From Sinorhizobium kostiense (GTDB lineage Bacteria > Pseudomonadota > Alphaproteobacteria > Rhizobiales > Rhizobiaceae): 64,000 bases of DNA. Below the pieces are notes generated by a model. The model was not told the DNA's origin. It ran no database searches and saw only the letters and a list, made by a program, of their open reading frames with translations. Of the stretch, positions 33,173 to 42,476 are shown piece after piece; the first letter of the stretch is position 1; the number at the start of each line of letters is the position of its first letter. The translations under genes and the position numbers were made by a program. The DNA lies in contig NZ_JAGILA010000001.1 in assembly GCF_017874595.1 (NCBI RefSeq), positions 1,361,297-1,425,296 on the forward strand. The letters are read 5' to 3'.

Positions 33173-34194
33173 CAGGCGACCCTTGCAGCGAGCACGGCGG
33201 CGCCACAGGCGCCAGCGTCGTTAGAGGCTTCGATCAGAACCGGATTTCCCGCGGCGTAGCCTTTCTTTGCGGCCATGAAAGCCATGCCAATCATCATGGG
33301 TACGGCTGCCGCACCGACATTGCCCAAGCTTTCCGCCGGCGACCAGATGTCCTGAAATTCATGCCTTCCCCGCAGTAGGCGCAGGCTCGCCAATGCGGAT
33401 TGCTTGAACCAATATTGTTCACCGATCAGGTCGGCGATGCGGTAACCCAGCCGATTCATTTCGATGCTGGCTTCGTTGAGTGCGGCAAGATAGGCAGACG
33501 TCATGCCGTCGCCGCGCAAAGGAATGTCGGCCGGGTTGTAGATAGATGCCTTCTCGCGCGCGAGACCTAGGCCGAAAAGGCGAAGTCCACGGTTTCGCGA
33601 GCAAGTGCACAGAACGGCGGCGGCGGCCTCGCCGGGAATAAAGCCATTCGGATTGTCCGGAGTCAGCAGGCGGTTGTCCGCGAGATAGTGCGTAACGGCC
33701 CCTGCCGTCAGATAACTGTCCACGCCGGCGATCATCACATAAGGTGCCTCGCCGGTCGCGAGTATCCGCCGCGCTTGCTCAAGGGCAACATGTCCCGAGG
33801 GACGACCGTGGGCAACGATCCTCGAGCGTCCGTGCGGTGGACATTCCGCGATCTCCGCAATCGAGTTGAGGAGGCGCGCCCCGTCGGGGGCAGGGCGGTC
33901 GGGCCGACCTTCCTCGGCAAGGCAGAGAATGAGCGCGGTCTTGCCGCGGGCTTCTGGCGCTGCCTCGAAGGCTTCGCAGATGGCCCCTGCCGCCAGATGG
34001 GTCATACGCTTTTCGCCGATCCAGTTGCGCGGCAGCGGCACCGGAGCGCCGATCAGCCAATTGCCGCCGGATCCAAGAAAGCGCGTCTCTTGAAAGCCGT
34101 CCAGATGCGCCCGCATCGCCGCGCAAGCGGAGGGGGCGTCGAGGCCGACGGCTGTCACCATGCCGATGGAGACGATGTCGATCGGGATGCTCAA
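33172..34194 (-). CDS. degenerate beta-ketoacyl-synthase-fold protein of the T6SS cluster (TTG start)
   Basis: 340 residues from TTG 34194, which overlaps the DUF2169 stop (TTGA). The thiolase fold is recognisable from IVSIGMVTAVGLDAPSACAA at the start, IAGVDSYLTAG, GFIPGEAAAAVLCT and ESLGNVGAAAVPMMIG. The position of the FabF catalytic Cys (TACATSAH) reads VAHGRPSGH and the NxGHTxGA His region lacks its His, so condensing activity is unlikely. Such proteins accompany DUF2169 and DUF4150 genes in type VI loci; a scaffold or effector-loading role is inferred. Confidence 0.78.
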   Translation of the reverse strand: MSIPIDIVSIGMVTAVGLDAPSACAAMRAHLDGFQETRFLGSGGNWLIGAPVPLPRNWIGEKRMTHLAAGAICEAFEAAPEARGKTALILCLAEEGRPDRPAPDGARLLNSIAEIAECPPHGRSRIVAHGRPSGHVALEQARRILATGEAPYVMIAGVDSYLTAGAVTHYLADNRLLTPDNPNGFIPGEAAAAVLCTCSRNRGLRLFGLGLAREKASIYNPADIPLRGDGMTSAYLAALNEASIEMNRLGYRIADLIGEQYWFKQSALASLRLLRGRHEFQDIWSPAESLGNVGAAAVPMMIGMAFMAAKKGYAAGNPVLIEASNDAGACGAAVLAARVA

Positions 34195-35291
34195 ACCGCT
34201 TCGTCCTCTAATTCTTCTACCCCATTGGCGCGGATGTAGCGTCGACCGGTCGCACGCGCCCGTAGCATGGATGGTGTCGGCGGCCCAACCCAGCATTCGC
34301 TGAAGTCCAGGATTGTCCGGTGGATCCGCTGCGAGACCCGCCACACCAGCGAAAGGCGCCTGTACTCCGGATCGAACAAGACGGTGTCGGGCAGTATCGA
34401 GCCCTCGAAGGCCGTCTCAGTTCCCCTGAACAGCGTCATCGGCAAGCTGGTGCCGGGGAGACGAAAGCTTTCGCGGCCCACGCGGGTGAGGTTCACCAGC
34501 ACCACTTCTTCGCCACCCTTCGGTGAGTCTGTCTGCTGATCCGCCGGCGCCATCTGGAAATAGCGCTCGTCGAAATCGGGCGGCAGGAAGGGAAAGATAT
34601 TTTCAATCCAGTTGTCGTCATAGGTCCCGCCATGCTCGATGCGGCCCGGCCAGCCGCGCCCATACGGCCCGAAGCTCATTGGCCGGTAGTCGCCGAAAGG
34701 CGAGCGGATCTCCTCGCCGATGGCTTGCGTGTTGGGCAATTTCAATCCGGGAACAAGATGCTGGTTCTTCGGCCGCGCCCATCCCGTGCCGACGGGGTTG
34801 AGGTGGTAGCTCGCGGGGAGATTGTCATGGGGATCGAGGCGGTCGGTGCCGCCCCAGGCCGTATCATAGGAGAACGGCTGGCGAAGGAAGGGCAGCGGTG
34901 CCGTTGCGGCAAATAGCGGCCCGCGCGCGCGCCATTCGCGATCCCCCACCACGTCGAAGGCCTTTGACCAGTGACCAAGCTTGATGCCGACCCGGACACG
35001 CTCGGCGGGACGTCCTCCCGGTGCATAGGCGCACCCATTGGCGATCACGTCGCAGCGTGGCTTGCGGAAGGCGAAATCCGTCTCCCAGAGAGTGGCCGAA
35101 AAACCGGGTTTTCCGGTATGAGTGTCGGCCATCACCAGCGGCACCTGCTGGGATGATTTGCGTATAGGACCGCCCGGCGTCTGGGGAAAGTCGAATGTGC
35201 CCTTGACGACAACGACGATGTACTCGTGCCCGGCCTTGTCCATGGCCATGGTGAATTCGGTCGGGAAGCCGGTCTGGTTCCAGATCTGCAT
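34191..35291 (-). CDS. DUF2169 adaptor for PAAR-linked effectors
   Basis: 366 residues from ATG 35291, overlapping the tagF stop (ATGA). Conserved DUF2169 blocks are visible: VVVVKGTFDFPQTPG, TDFAFRKPRCDVIANGCAYA, WGGTDRLDPHDNLPASYHLN and FPFLPPDFDERYFQMAPADQ. In Agrobacterium a DUF2169 protein is needed to load a DUF4150-type DNase effector onto its VgrG, so here it should serve the protein at 32198. Cytoplasmic. The frame is open further upstream, but that part overlaps tagF and has no family similarity. Confidence 0.87.
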   Translation of the reverse strand: MQIWNQTGFPTEFTMAMDKAGHEYIVVVVKGTFDFPQTPGGPIRKSSQQVPLVMADTHTGKPGFSATLWETDFAFRKPRCDVIANGCAYAPGGRPAERVRVGIKLGHWSKAFDVVGDREWRARGPLFAATAPLPFLRQPFSYDTAWGGTDRLDPHDNLPASYHLNPVGTGWARPKNQHLVPGLKLPNTQAIGEEIRSPFGDYRPMSFGPYGRGWPGRIEHGGTYDDNWIENIFPFLPPDFDERYFQMAPADQQTDSPKGGEEVVLVNLTRVGRESFRLPGTSLPMTLFRGTETAFEGSILPDTVLFDPEYRRLSLVWRVSQRIHRTILDFSECWVGPPTPSMLRARATGRRYIRANGVEELEDEAV

Positions 35292-35836
35292 CAGCCGGAC
35301 CTCAGATCTTCGCAAAGGAGCTCGCGGAGCATCGGTTCGGGTTCGTCCGGATTGACCTCGATCGGTTCGGACCGTCCAAGCCAGAGCACCATGCGTCGGA
35401 CGGGGCTGCCCTTCGCTGCGACTGCGGGAAAGGGAAGCGAACGCAGGCGGGCGGCGAGCCCGTCGCCGTCGAGTTGACCCGTGCACGCCGATGTCCCAGT
35501 TGCCTCCAACGCCTCGAACCACTCCCCGGCCGCAGTCGCAATATCGATCGCTGCAACCGAAGGCGCAGCGGCAATCGTCAGCGGAAACGGCCGGCCGGCA
35601 CGGTCGGCGCTGGCCATCACAATGCCGGTCATGGGTCCGAAGACCTCGCGCCCGATGAGAAATCGCAGAACGGGGTGCTCCTGCGGTGAATTGGACGAAA
35701 ATCGGTGAACCAGATGTCGGCTGATCCAGCGATCCCACGCGCCAACGAACGAGGTGGGCAGGCCGCGCCTGACGAAATCCCCCGTCGCCGGCAGTTTTCC
35801 GAAGAAGCCCGGCAGGATCAAAGTCGCGGCGGACAC
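35291..35836 (-). CDS. tagF: TagF: type VI secretion-associated regulator (GTG start)
   Basis: 181 residues. PGFFGKLPATGDFVRRGLPT and WDRWISRHLV are the TagF (DUF2094) signature, and PMTGIVMASADRAGRPFPLT is the second conserved block. In Pseudomonas and Agrobacterium, TagF represses type VI activity post-translationally through the FHA protein; in Agrobacterium it is fused to PppA, while here the phosphatase is separate (57042). GTG at 35836 is the only start that keeps the first strand. Overlaps tssM by 19 bases and the DUF2169 gene by 1. Confidence 0.87.
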   Translation of the reverse strand: MSAATLILPGFFGKLPATGDFVRRGLPTSFVGAWDRWISRHLVHRFSSNSPQEHPVLRFLIGREVFGPMTGIVMASADRAGRPFPLTIAAAPSVAAIDIATAAGEWFEALEATGTSACTGQLDGDGLAARLRSLPFPAVAAKGSPVRRMVLWLGRSEPIEVNPDEPEPMLRELLCEDLRSG

Positions 35837-38800
35837 GTGAACCTCGCGAACATCTTCAGGTCATAGGGATTGGCAACGCTCGCGGCCCGAAGCTCGAAGT
35901 CCGCGTAATGACCTTGAGCGGCAAGCCGCAGCCGGTAGAGTTCCGGAAGTTCGGTTTTGGTCAAGCGCCCCGCACGCAGCATTCGCAGCAATGCCCAGCT
36001 TCCCGTCTCGCTGACCATAACCTCGGGCGACCCGTCGATCGGCTGGAAGGCAAGGGTGATCACGCCCGTGCCGTCCTTGCCCGGCCAGGTCATCGGCTGG
36101 GGTCGAGTTGGGTTGTTGTAGTAGGAGAGACTTTGGCCGTCGACGTTCAACGTCACGCGGCCGACGGTCGGCGAAAGGTCTTTGGCCTCGAGCGTAAATG
36201 TCAGGATTGGTCCGGCGCCTCCCGGGAACAGGCTGTCGCGGATCAGTCGACTCTGCTCCAGCGCCGCCAGAGCCGACGAATCAAGCTGGATGTCCGCGCG
36301 CCACTTCCAGGGGTGTCGGGTCACGTCGATGTAGCCGATCAGGTGATTGTTGATGAAGCTGTCGATCAGCCCGCCCGGACCGAAGATACGGGAAAAGTCG
36401 ACGACGTTGACATCGATTGCGCTCTCGGGAACGAACGGATAGCGGTTGGTGAGCGCAGCCTGGCAGAAGGGCAGGACGTCGGCGCGCCAGATGGCGTTGA
36501 GTTCTGAGGTCACCGCTTCCGTTGTAAGACCGCTCGTGTCCCCGGCGATGCCCGCCAGCCAATCGTCGAGCGGGTCGGGCAGGGTCGAGGCCTGTCTTGC
36601 GACAGCCCCCGTCAATTCGGCCAAGCCGCCTTGTCGCTTGATTGCATCCTGGGCATCGGGGCTTGCCGATACGGTCTGCAGCATGTTCGAAAGCGCAGTA
36701 AGCGCTGCGACTGCGTCATTGAGGACTGGAGGTTGGCCGTCGACCTCGGCGATTGCGCCCTTGATGGGCTTGAAATGCTCGGCAACCAATGCGCCCGAGA
36801 GATCCACTTCCGACTTCGAGCCGGCGGGCATCAGCTTCACGCCTTTTTTTGCGAGCTTGCCGATCTTGCCGAGCTTCGACAAGAGCTTGGATGCGCCGGC
36901 CGGAGGCTTGCCGCCGCCGTCGGACTCGGAACGGGTCAGTTCCGTCTCATGCACGATGGCGTCCAGCAGCCGCTTCATTGAAGAATCCGCGCTGGAGAGA
37001 TCCTTGAGGTTCTCGCTGGCCGTCTGCAGATCCTTGAGTGGCGCGAGCCGGACATCACGTAGGAAGCTGTCCCACTGCGAAACGTAGTCGTCGTAATAGA
37101 GCTTGAGAATGTCCTGGGCGAGGGAAGCGACCGATGGGCTGGCGCTTTCCGAGCAGCCGCCCGCAAAGACGGAACGATCGAGTGCGGCCTGCGCGGCCAC
37201 CTCCTCTAGCCGGGCAAGGATCACGTTATGGAAGCCCTCATAGGTGAAGGCCCCGCTGATCCCCACCCTGAAGGTCTTTTCCGAGCGACGGGCAAGAACC
37301 TTCGGACCGTTCGGGCCGACATGATCCGCGGGGATCCATTCCTTCAACGCCCTGACCTCCGGATCGGAGAGCAGTGCGTTATAGGCGCGGACCGGCAGCG
37401 GAATCGAGCAGATGCTGCGCAAGGCTTCGCCAACCAACGCCTCGTCGGGAGCGATTTGACTTTGATTCGAAGCCATGTTGGCGATCGCGGCCAGTTGATG
37501 ATCGGCAGCCATGTCGGTTCGGAATGGCGGCACGGGGGCGAATTCAGGCAGCTGCTCCGTCCACCATTGCTCGGCGAAGTCCGGGTCCATCGGCGACAGC
37601 CCGGTCATCATGCGATAGGTCTTGAGCGCGCCGAGCTGGAACTCCGGGTCGCGGATCTGGCGCCACATCGTTGCCTCGAGCAGCGCTATCATGCGGGGTT
37701 CCAGTATGTTCCGCAATGCGCGGTCATAGGCATCGGCCTGAGCCTGGCGGATCTCGGTCGCGGCGGAAGGGCCGATCAGGGCTGCAATTCCGGCCGGCGG
37801 CTCGCTACGGGCGTTCGAGACCTCGGTGACGGCCTCGAGCGCTATGTCGAGATCGAGAGGCTCGAGGGGCGCCTGACGTGCGGCAACCGGGGTGAGCGGC
37901 AGTTGCAAGGCCTCAAGCTGTTCTGCTTGGGCAGCCAGCACCGCGTAATTCTTGCGATAGGAAATCGTGAAGATCAGACCGGCGACAAGCACCAGTCCGG
38001 CTGCGGCCACAACGGCGCCGCGCCATATCCAGATGCGCCGTTCTTCTGCGGCGGGATCGAAAGTGCCGAGACCGGCTTCCTTGAAGATTACTTTCGAAAG
38101 CAAGTCCTTCAGGAAAAAGCTGCGCTTCTCCGCCCGCGGAATGGGGGTGACCGGCTGCGCCGGCAGGCCGAAGGACGAAGCGAGCGCGGCCGTCAGTCGA
38201 TCGATTGCCGTCCCTTCCTGCGTTGCGGAGGTAAGATAGATACCGCGCAACCAGGCGCTTTCCGCATAGCGGCTTTCACCGAAAACGGTTTCGACCAGAA
38301 CGCGAATAGGCTCGGTAAGGGTCTCGACCTGTGCAGGGAAGCGGAAGATCTCCGCCCGGGCGGCAAGGTTCTCTTGGTCTTCGAGGCGGGGAACGAGGCG
38401 CCGTTCCAGGACACCGGTCAGCGCCGCGAGTTCCCGTGAGACGTCACTGCCGTCGATGCGAGCCCCAGGCGGGAAGGTCGCGCCCCACACCTGCTCGCGA
38501 TCGGAGGTCGAGAGCCCCCCGAAGAAGGTCTCGAAGCCCTTGATCAGATCCGCCTTGGTCAGCATCAGGTAGACTGGCAGGCGGATCTTCAGGTGCTCCT
38601 GAAGCTCGGTCAGCCGTTTGCGCACCTGGCGACCATGTGCACGGATGGCGGCATCGCCTTCCGAAAGCGTCTCGACGGAGAGCGCCACGATGACGCCGTT
38701 CAGAGCGCGGCGGCCCCGATGCTTCTTCAGAAGATCGAGGAAGCCCAGCCATTCGGCTGCGTCGACCTCCGGCTGGCTCTCCTGTAGAACGTAGCGCCCG

Positions 38801-39342
38801 GCGGTATCGATCAGTACGGCCTCTTCCGTGAAGAACCAGTCGCAGTTGCGGGTCCCGCCGACCCCGTGCAGATCGTCGGTGAGGTCGATTGGAAAACTCA
38901 GTCCCGACTGCCGCAGCGCCGTGGTCTTGCCGGTCGCCGGCGGGCCTATGATCACGTACCAGGGCATTTCCCGGAGGAACTTCCGGCCCCCCACTTTGCG
39001 ACGCTTCAGTTCGCTCATCACCTCCCGAAATTTTGCGCCCACCGAGGCGACGCCCTCTTCTGCCGGGGTGGGTGGCGCTTCCGCCTGGGGCGCGATTTCC
39101 GATACGAAGATACGATTGGCGCGGATTGCCCGGCGCTGCGCAGCGATCCACCAGATGAGAAACAGAAGGAGCAGAACGCCGATCACGATCAGCCGCACCG
39201 TCTCCGATGCTAACGGCGCGCTCTCTCCGACACTGACGATGGGGCCGAATATCCAGATGATCAGGGATAGCAGGATCAGGCCGATGAAAGTCCAAAGCCA
39301 GCGCGAGGTAAAGACAGCCCAGAGGGACCGGAAGAACTTCAT
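35818..39342 (-). CDS. tssM: TssM (IcmF): inner-membrane core of the T6SS
   Basis: 1174 residues, full length. Two N-terminal membrane segments (about 15-36 and 50-68), a cytoplasmic NTPase-like domain with intact Walker A GPPATGKT at 133-140, a third membrane segment near residue 450 (VVAAAGLVLVAGLIF) and a large periplasmic part ending in the beta-rich IcmF C-terminal domain (MFARFTCPPRL). TssM links TssL to the outer-membrane lipoprotein TssJ in the trans-envelope complex. One base after the tssL stop. A shorter second TssM-like protein is encoded at 58690. Confidence 0.93.
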   Translation of the reverse strand: MKFFRSLWAVFTSRWLWTFIGLILLSLIIWIFGPIVSVGESAPLASETVRLIVIGVLLLLFLIWWIAAQRRAIRANRIFVSEIAPQAEAPPTPAEEGVASVGAKFREVMSELKRRKVGGRKFLREMPWYVIIGPPATGKTTALRQSGLSFPIDLTDDLHGVGGTRNCDWFFTEEAVLIDTAGRYVLQESQPEVDAAEWLGFLDLLKKHRGRRALNGVIVALSVETLSEGDAAIRAHGRQVRKRLTELQEHLKIRLPVYLMLTKADLIKGFETFFGGLSTSDREQVWGATFPPGARIDGSDVSRELAALTGVLERRLVPRLEDQENLAARAEIFRFPAQVETLTEPIRVLVETVFGESRYAESAWLRGIYLTSATQEGTAIDRLTAALASSFGLPAQPVTPIPRAEKRSFFLKDLLSKVIFKEAGLGTFDPAAEERRIWIWRGAVVAAAGLVLVAGLIFTISYRKNYAVLAAQAEQLEALQLPLTPVAARQAPLEPLDLDIALEAVTEVSNARSEPPAGIAALIGPSAATEIRQAQADAYDRALRNILEPRMIALLEATMWRQIRDPEFQLGALKTYRMMTGLSPMDPDFAEQWWTEQLPEFAPVPPFRTDMAADHQLAAIANMASNQSQIAPDEALVGEALRSICSIPLPVRAYNALLSDPEVRALKEWIPADHVGPNGPKVLARRSEKTFRVGISGAFTYEGFHNVILARLEEVAAQAALDRSVFAGGCSESASPSVASLAQDILKLYYDDYVSQWDSFLRDVRLAPLKDLQTASENLKDLSSADSSMKRLLDAIVHETELTRSESDGGGKPPAGASKLLSKLGKIGKLAKKGVKLMPAGSKSEVDLSGALVAEHFKPIKGAIAEVDGQPPVLNDAVAALTALSNMLQTVSASPDAQDAIKRQGGLAELTGAVARQASTLPDPLDDWLAGIAGDTSGLTTEAVTSELNAIWRADVLPFCQAALTNRYPFVPESAIDVNVVDFSRIFGPGGLIDSFINNHLIGYIDVTRHPWKWRADIQLDSSALAALEQSRLIRDSLFPGGAGPILTFTLEAKDLSPTVGRVTLNVDGQSLSYYNNPTRPQPMTWPGKDGTGVITLAFQPIDGSPEVMVSETGSWALLRMLRAGRLTKTELPELYRLRLAAQGHYADFELRAASVANPYDLKMFARFTCPPRL

Positions 39343-39343
39343 C

Positions 39344-40663
39344 TCAGAGCCTCTTTGCTATCAGGAGCTCGATCCTGCGGTTGGCGGCTCGGCCTTCGCG
39401 CGTATCATTCTTCGCCAGCGGCTGCGTTGCCGCACGTCCTTCCGACCGCACGCGCTCAGGCGGCACGCCGCTGGCAGCCAGCAAAGCAGCAATCGTTGCG
39501 GCGCGGGCCTCGGACAGGCGCTGGTTGTTTGCAAGCGGATTGGTAGCCTGCAATGGAACATTATCGGTGTGACCGACGATCGTAACGCTTCCGATCAATT
39601 CAGCATTATCCTTGAGGACAGCAGCGATCGAGGCGACGAGCGGTTCGAAGCTTTTCGTCAGTTCGGCTCGTGCAGACTGAAAAAGCTCCGGATTGCTCGA
39701 TTGAAGCAGGAGTGTCACCGAAGAGGCGTTTTCTTTGCCCTTCAACGCTGGGAGAAGAGTAGGAGGCGCGGCGGCGCGAAATTCCGGCAAGAGCTCGAAG
39801 ATGACCGGTTGCACCGGTGGCGCATCCGGCGCCGGCGTGCGCTTGTTCGGCCGATAGATTTCGGCCCGTTCGGGCGGGGGCAGTGCCCGAACTAGGGTTG
39901 CCAGTTCCTCAGCCTTGGCACCCAGCCGCATCGATAGTGGCACGTAAATTGCGGTCGCAAGCATCACCGCCACGACTGCGAGCACCCAGATCGGGATGGC
40001 AAAACGGGAAGGTTCGTCGGCTGCTATGACGCCCTCCCACCTCGGCGACAGCTTCGAACTCTCGCCATCGGCGTCCCGCAGGAAGCGGGCGGCTGCGGCG
40101 CGCACGGCGTTGAGAGAACGATCACCGGCGCGCCCCGGCACTCGATATTTGCCCCGGAAGCCGAGCGCCAGGCAGAAGTAGTGCAGCTCGAGCAGTTCAC
40201 GGTCTCGGCCGGGATGGCGTTCCAGTTCCTCCAAACGGGCGAAGAACTGTGCGCCCGCATCCACGTCGCCGCGGAGCATGACGACGAGAGGCTGGCGCGG
40301 CCACGCGCTGGAGCCGCCCCACGGCGTGTTGAGCGCCAGATCATCGAGGAGCGAGGCGACGGCCCAGGCGGCCGCGTCTGCCCGTGCGAGGTTCGCCCCG
40401 GAGGCAACGGCAGCATCGCGCGCGGTGACCAGCTCCTCCATCAGCCTTGTTCTGAGCGCCTCGGGATTGCCCGGCGGCAAGGCATTCTCAAGTTCTGGCG
40501 CAAATTCCAGCAGCATGGCGAAGGCATTGATCAACGCGTTGGGATGATAGCGCACGCGTCTCGTCAAGGGGCCGGTCGGAAGGGTCCGCATTGCCGCCGG
40601 CGGCGGGCGGATGCGCGTGCGGCCCTGATCTTCCGAAAGGCCGAATGGGTCCTCGCTTGCCAT
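39344..40663 (-). CDS. tssL: TssL (DotU) with C-terminal OmpA-like domain
   Basis: 439 residues. The DotU cytoplasmic helical domain runs from about 40 to 205 (LINAFAMLLEFAPELENALP, ASLLDDLALNTPWG, LELHYFCLALGFRGKYRVPG). A single membrane segment lies near 222-242 (WVLAVVAVMLATAIYVPL). The periplasmic OmpA/MotB-type peptidoglycan-binding domain is at about 315-439 (TIVGHTDNVPLQATNPLA, NRRIELLIAKRL). This is the extended TssL class that can anchor the complex to the cell wall itself. It forms the inner-membrane complex with TssM. Four bases after tssK. Confidence 0.92.
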   Translation of the reverse strand: MASEDPFGLSEDQGRTRIRPPPAAMRTLPTGPLTRRVRYHPNALINAFAMLLEFAPELENALPPGNPEALRTRLMEELVTARDAAVASGANLARADAAAWAVASLLDDLALNTPWGGSSAWPRQPLVVMLRGDVDAGAQFFARLEELERHPGRDRELLELHYFCLALGFRGKYRVPGRAGDRSLNAVRAAAARFLRDADGESSKLSPRWEGVIAADEPSRFAIPIWVLAVVAVMLATAIYVPLSMRLGAKAEELATLVRALPPPERAEIYRPNKRTPAPDAPPVQPVIFELLPEFRAAAPPTLLPALKGKENASSVTLLLQSSNPELFQSARAELTKSFEPLVASIAAVLKDNAELIGSVTIVGHTDNVPLQATNPLANNQRLSEARAATIAALLAASGVPPERVRSEGRAATQPLAKNDTREGRAANRRIELLIAKRL

Positions 40664-40667
40664 GGCG

Positions 40668-42002
40668 CTACCTGCTTACCGAATAGCAGTCTACTTGCGG
40701 CTCGCTGGGCAAAATACCCGAGACGCCAATCACAAATCCCGGCGAGCGCAGAAGTGATTCCCAATGCTCGCTGCGCTGATCCAGCTCCAGGCAGAGCCGG
40801 TCCCCGTCATAGGGAATTTCGCGCGGCTGCGAGTGGAGGGGCTTGAGGCGAATGCCAGGGAGCCGGGACTTCCACAGCGCCTCGAATTCGTCCGCAGCAC
40901 CGACGGTCACCTGGTCGACAAAGATCTTGCGCAGCGTTTCCTCTGAGGCATCGCATCCGACGCGTATAACGATGCGGCTCGTCGTCAGCAGTTCGGGGTT
41001 GTCGATGCGCACCTTCCATACATTGGTCGCGTGCTTAACGACGGGCAGCGCCCGCGACTTCGGCTCGACATAACGCAAGCTCAGTATAAGGGACCGCAAG
41101 GTGTCCGCCAGCGCGGCAAACGCCTGCCCGGGCGCAATATGCTCGTAAGTGGGAAGCTCAGTCAGTCGCCTTGAGCCTGATCCGTATGTGGCCATTCGGC
41201 CAGCCAGACCGCTGAGCTCGAGAAAGAGCTCGGCCGGATGGAAGACCTCCTGTGGAAGCATGTGGGCCAATCGGGGTCGAGCCGTATTGGCGAGATCGAG
41301 CACCAGCAGATTTTCCACGCTGCGGCCGGCGCCGCCAAGCACCATCTTTCCATGCGCTTCCGCAATGCGGTCCAGTCCGGTAATCACCTCCTGCAGGAGC
41401 TTGCCGTAGAAGGGCACAGCACCGGTCGTCAGCGCCGGCGGCAGGAAATTCTCGGCGACCGCAACGCTTCCATCGGCGAGCAGTCCGTTGACGCTCGTGA
41501 CAGGCATTGCGGTGTAGCCGCCCGTCGTCTGAGCCGGCGACAGAAGCAGCGCTTGCGGCCGGGCGATCTCGATCTCTTCAGGATCGGCGCCGCCATGGAC
41601 GGCGTCGCGGACCCACTCGATCCGCCCGCGATATCGCGCGCCGGTGGGTTCCCGATGAGCAGGATCGAAGCTGGCTTCGCCAGGAGGCTCCACCGGCAAA
41701 GCGAGCTGCACCGCACCGGCGCCCATGTCGCGCGTTATTGCCAGCGGTGTGGGGGCATCCATCGTTTCAGGAATCGCGAAGGGGGTGCCATCCGGGAAAA
41801 TGCCCCGCGCGGATGACACTGCGACCCGTCCGGCCTCGAGTTGTGTGGCATCGAGTGTCAGAGACCTGAAACCGAAGGTCTGCAGCCGACCGGCCTGCAG
41901 CGCGCCTCGCATCAAGGCTTCGGTATAACGATCCTGCTGCTGGAAATGCTGGGTGCGGAGGAAAAGTCCCTCCAGCCATACCACCTTGTTCGCGTCCGTC
42001 AT
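40668..42002 (-). CDS. tssK: TssK: baseplate-to-membrane connector
   Basis: 444 residues from ATG 42002 with GGAGG eight bases upstream; ATG 42017 is five codons longer and lacks that spacing. KVVWLEGLFLRTQHFQQQDR is the standard TssK N-terminus, and SPAQTTGGYTAMPVTSV, PFYGKLLQEVITGLDRI and PELLTTSRIVIRVGCDASEE mark the shoulder and head regions. TssK trimers bridge the TssF/G baseplate to TssL/M. 15 bases behind tssJ. Confidence 0.92.
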   Translation of the reverse strand: MTDANKVVWLEGLFLRTQHFQQQDRYTEALMRGALQAGRLQTFGFRSLTLDATQLEAGRVAVSSARGIFPDGTPFAIPETMDAPTPLAITRDMGAGAVQLALPVEPPGEASFDPAHREPTGARYRGRIEWVRDAVHGGADPEEIEIARPQALLLSPAQTTGGYTAMPVTSVNGLLADGSVAVAENFLPPALTTGAVPFYGKLLQEVITGLDRIAEAHGKMVLGGAGRSVENLLVLDLANTARPRLAHMLPQEVFHPAELFLELSGLAGRMATYGSGSRRLTELPTYEHIAPGQAFAALADTLRSLILSLRYVEPKSRALPVVKHATNVWKVRIDNPELLTTSRIVIRVGCDASEETLRKIFVDQVTVGAADEFEALWKSRLPGIRLKPLHSQPREIPYDGDRLCLELDQRSEHWESLLRSPGFVIGVSGILPSEPQVDCYSVSR

Positions 42003-42017
42003 GCTGCACGCCTCCAT

Positions 42018-42476
42018 TCAGGCGAGCGCGAGCGTCATACCGCCGCGGTTGAGGATCACTTTCGCCGTCACAGTCGATTCGGGTTTGATCGGGGCGGTCC
42101 TTCGCCAGGTGCGACCACCAGGTTCCCGGAACAGAGCCACGACACCGAGATAGGTGGCCTCGGGCGGAAAGGTGACCGTCTTCGAGGCGGTCTTGCCGGG
42201 GGCGATCGTCAGTTGATCGGACCCCACGAGGTCTGCGCCGAGTGCGGTAGCCGGGTCTTGAAGAGCGAAGCTATCCGCAGCATTGAATTTCCCGACATCC
42301 TTGAGCCTGAGGATTAAGAGGGTGACCGGACGCTCCCCGCCGTCGGCGGCAAGGTTCATGCCCGCCTGTCCCACCGCCGCGACGGTCACGTTCGAGGATT
42401 TCGGCGGACCGCCCATGCAGCCCGATATCAGGCCTGTCGCGCCGATCACCATGAGAAAGTCGCGTCGATGCAGCAT
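42018..42476 (-). CDS. tssJ: TssJ: outer-membrane lipoprotein of the T6SS
   Basis: 152 residues. The lipobox LISGC places the lipidated Cys at residue 20. The signal starts MLHRRDFLMVIGATG, with an Arg-Arg-x-Phe-Leu pair like a Tat signal, which is unusual for this protein. The mature part is a transthyretin-like beta sandwich (VTLLILRLKDVGKFNAAD, GADLVGSDQLTIAPG, VALFREPGGRTWRR). It should bind the TssM periplasmic domain. The ATG overlaps the tagH stop by one base. Confidence 0.88.
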   Translation of the reverse strand: MLHRRDFLMVIGATGLISGCMGGPPKSSNVTVAAVGQAGMNLAADGGERPVTLLILRLKDVGKFNAADSFALQDPATALGADLVGSDQLTIAPGKTASKTVTFPPEATYLGVVALFREPGGRTWRRTAPIKPESTVTAKVILNRGGMTLALA

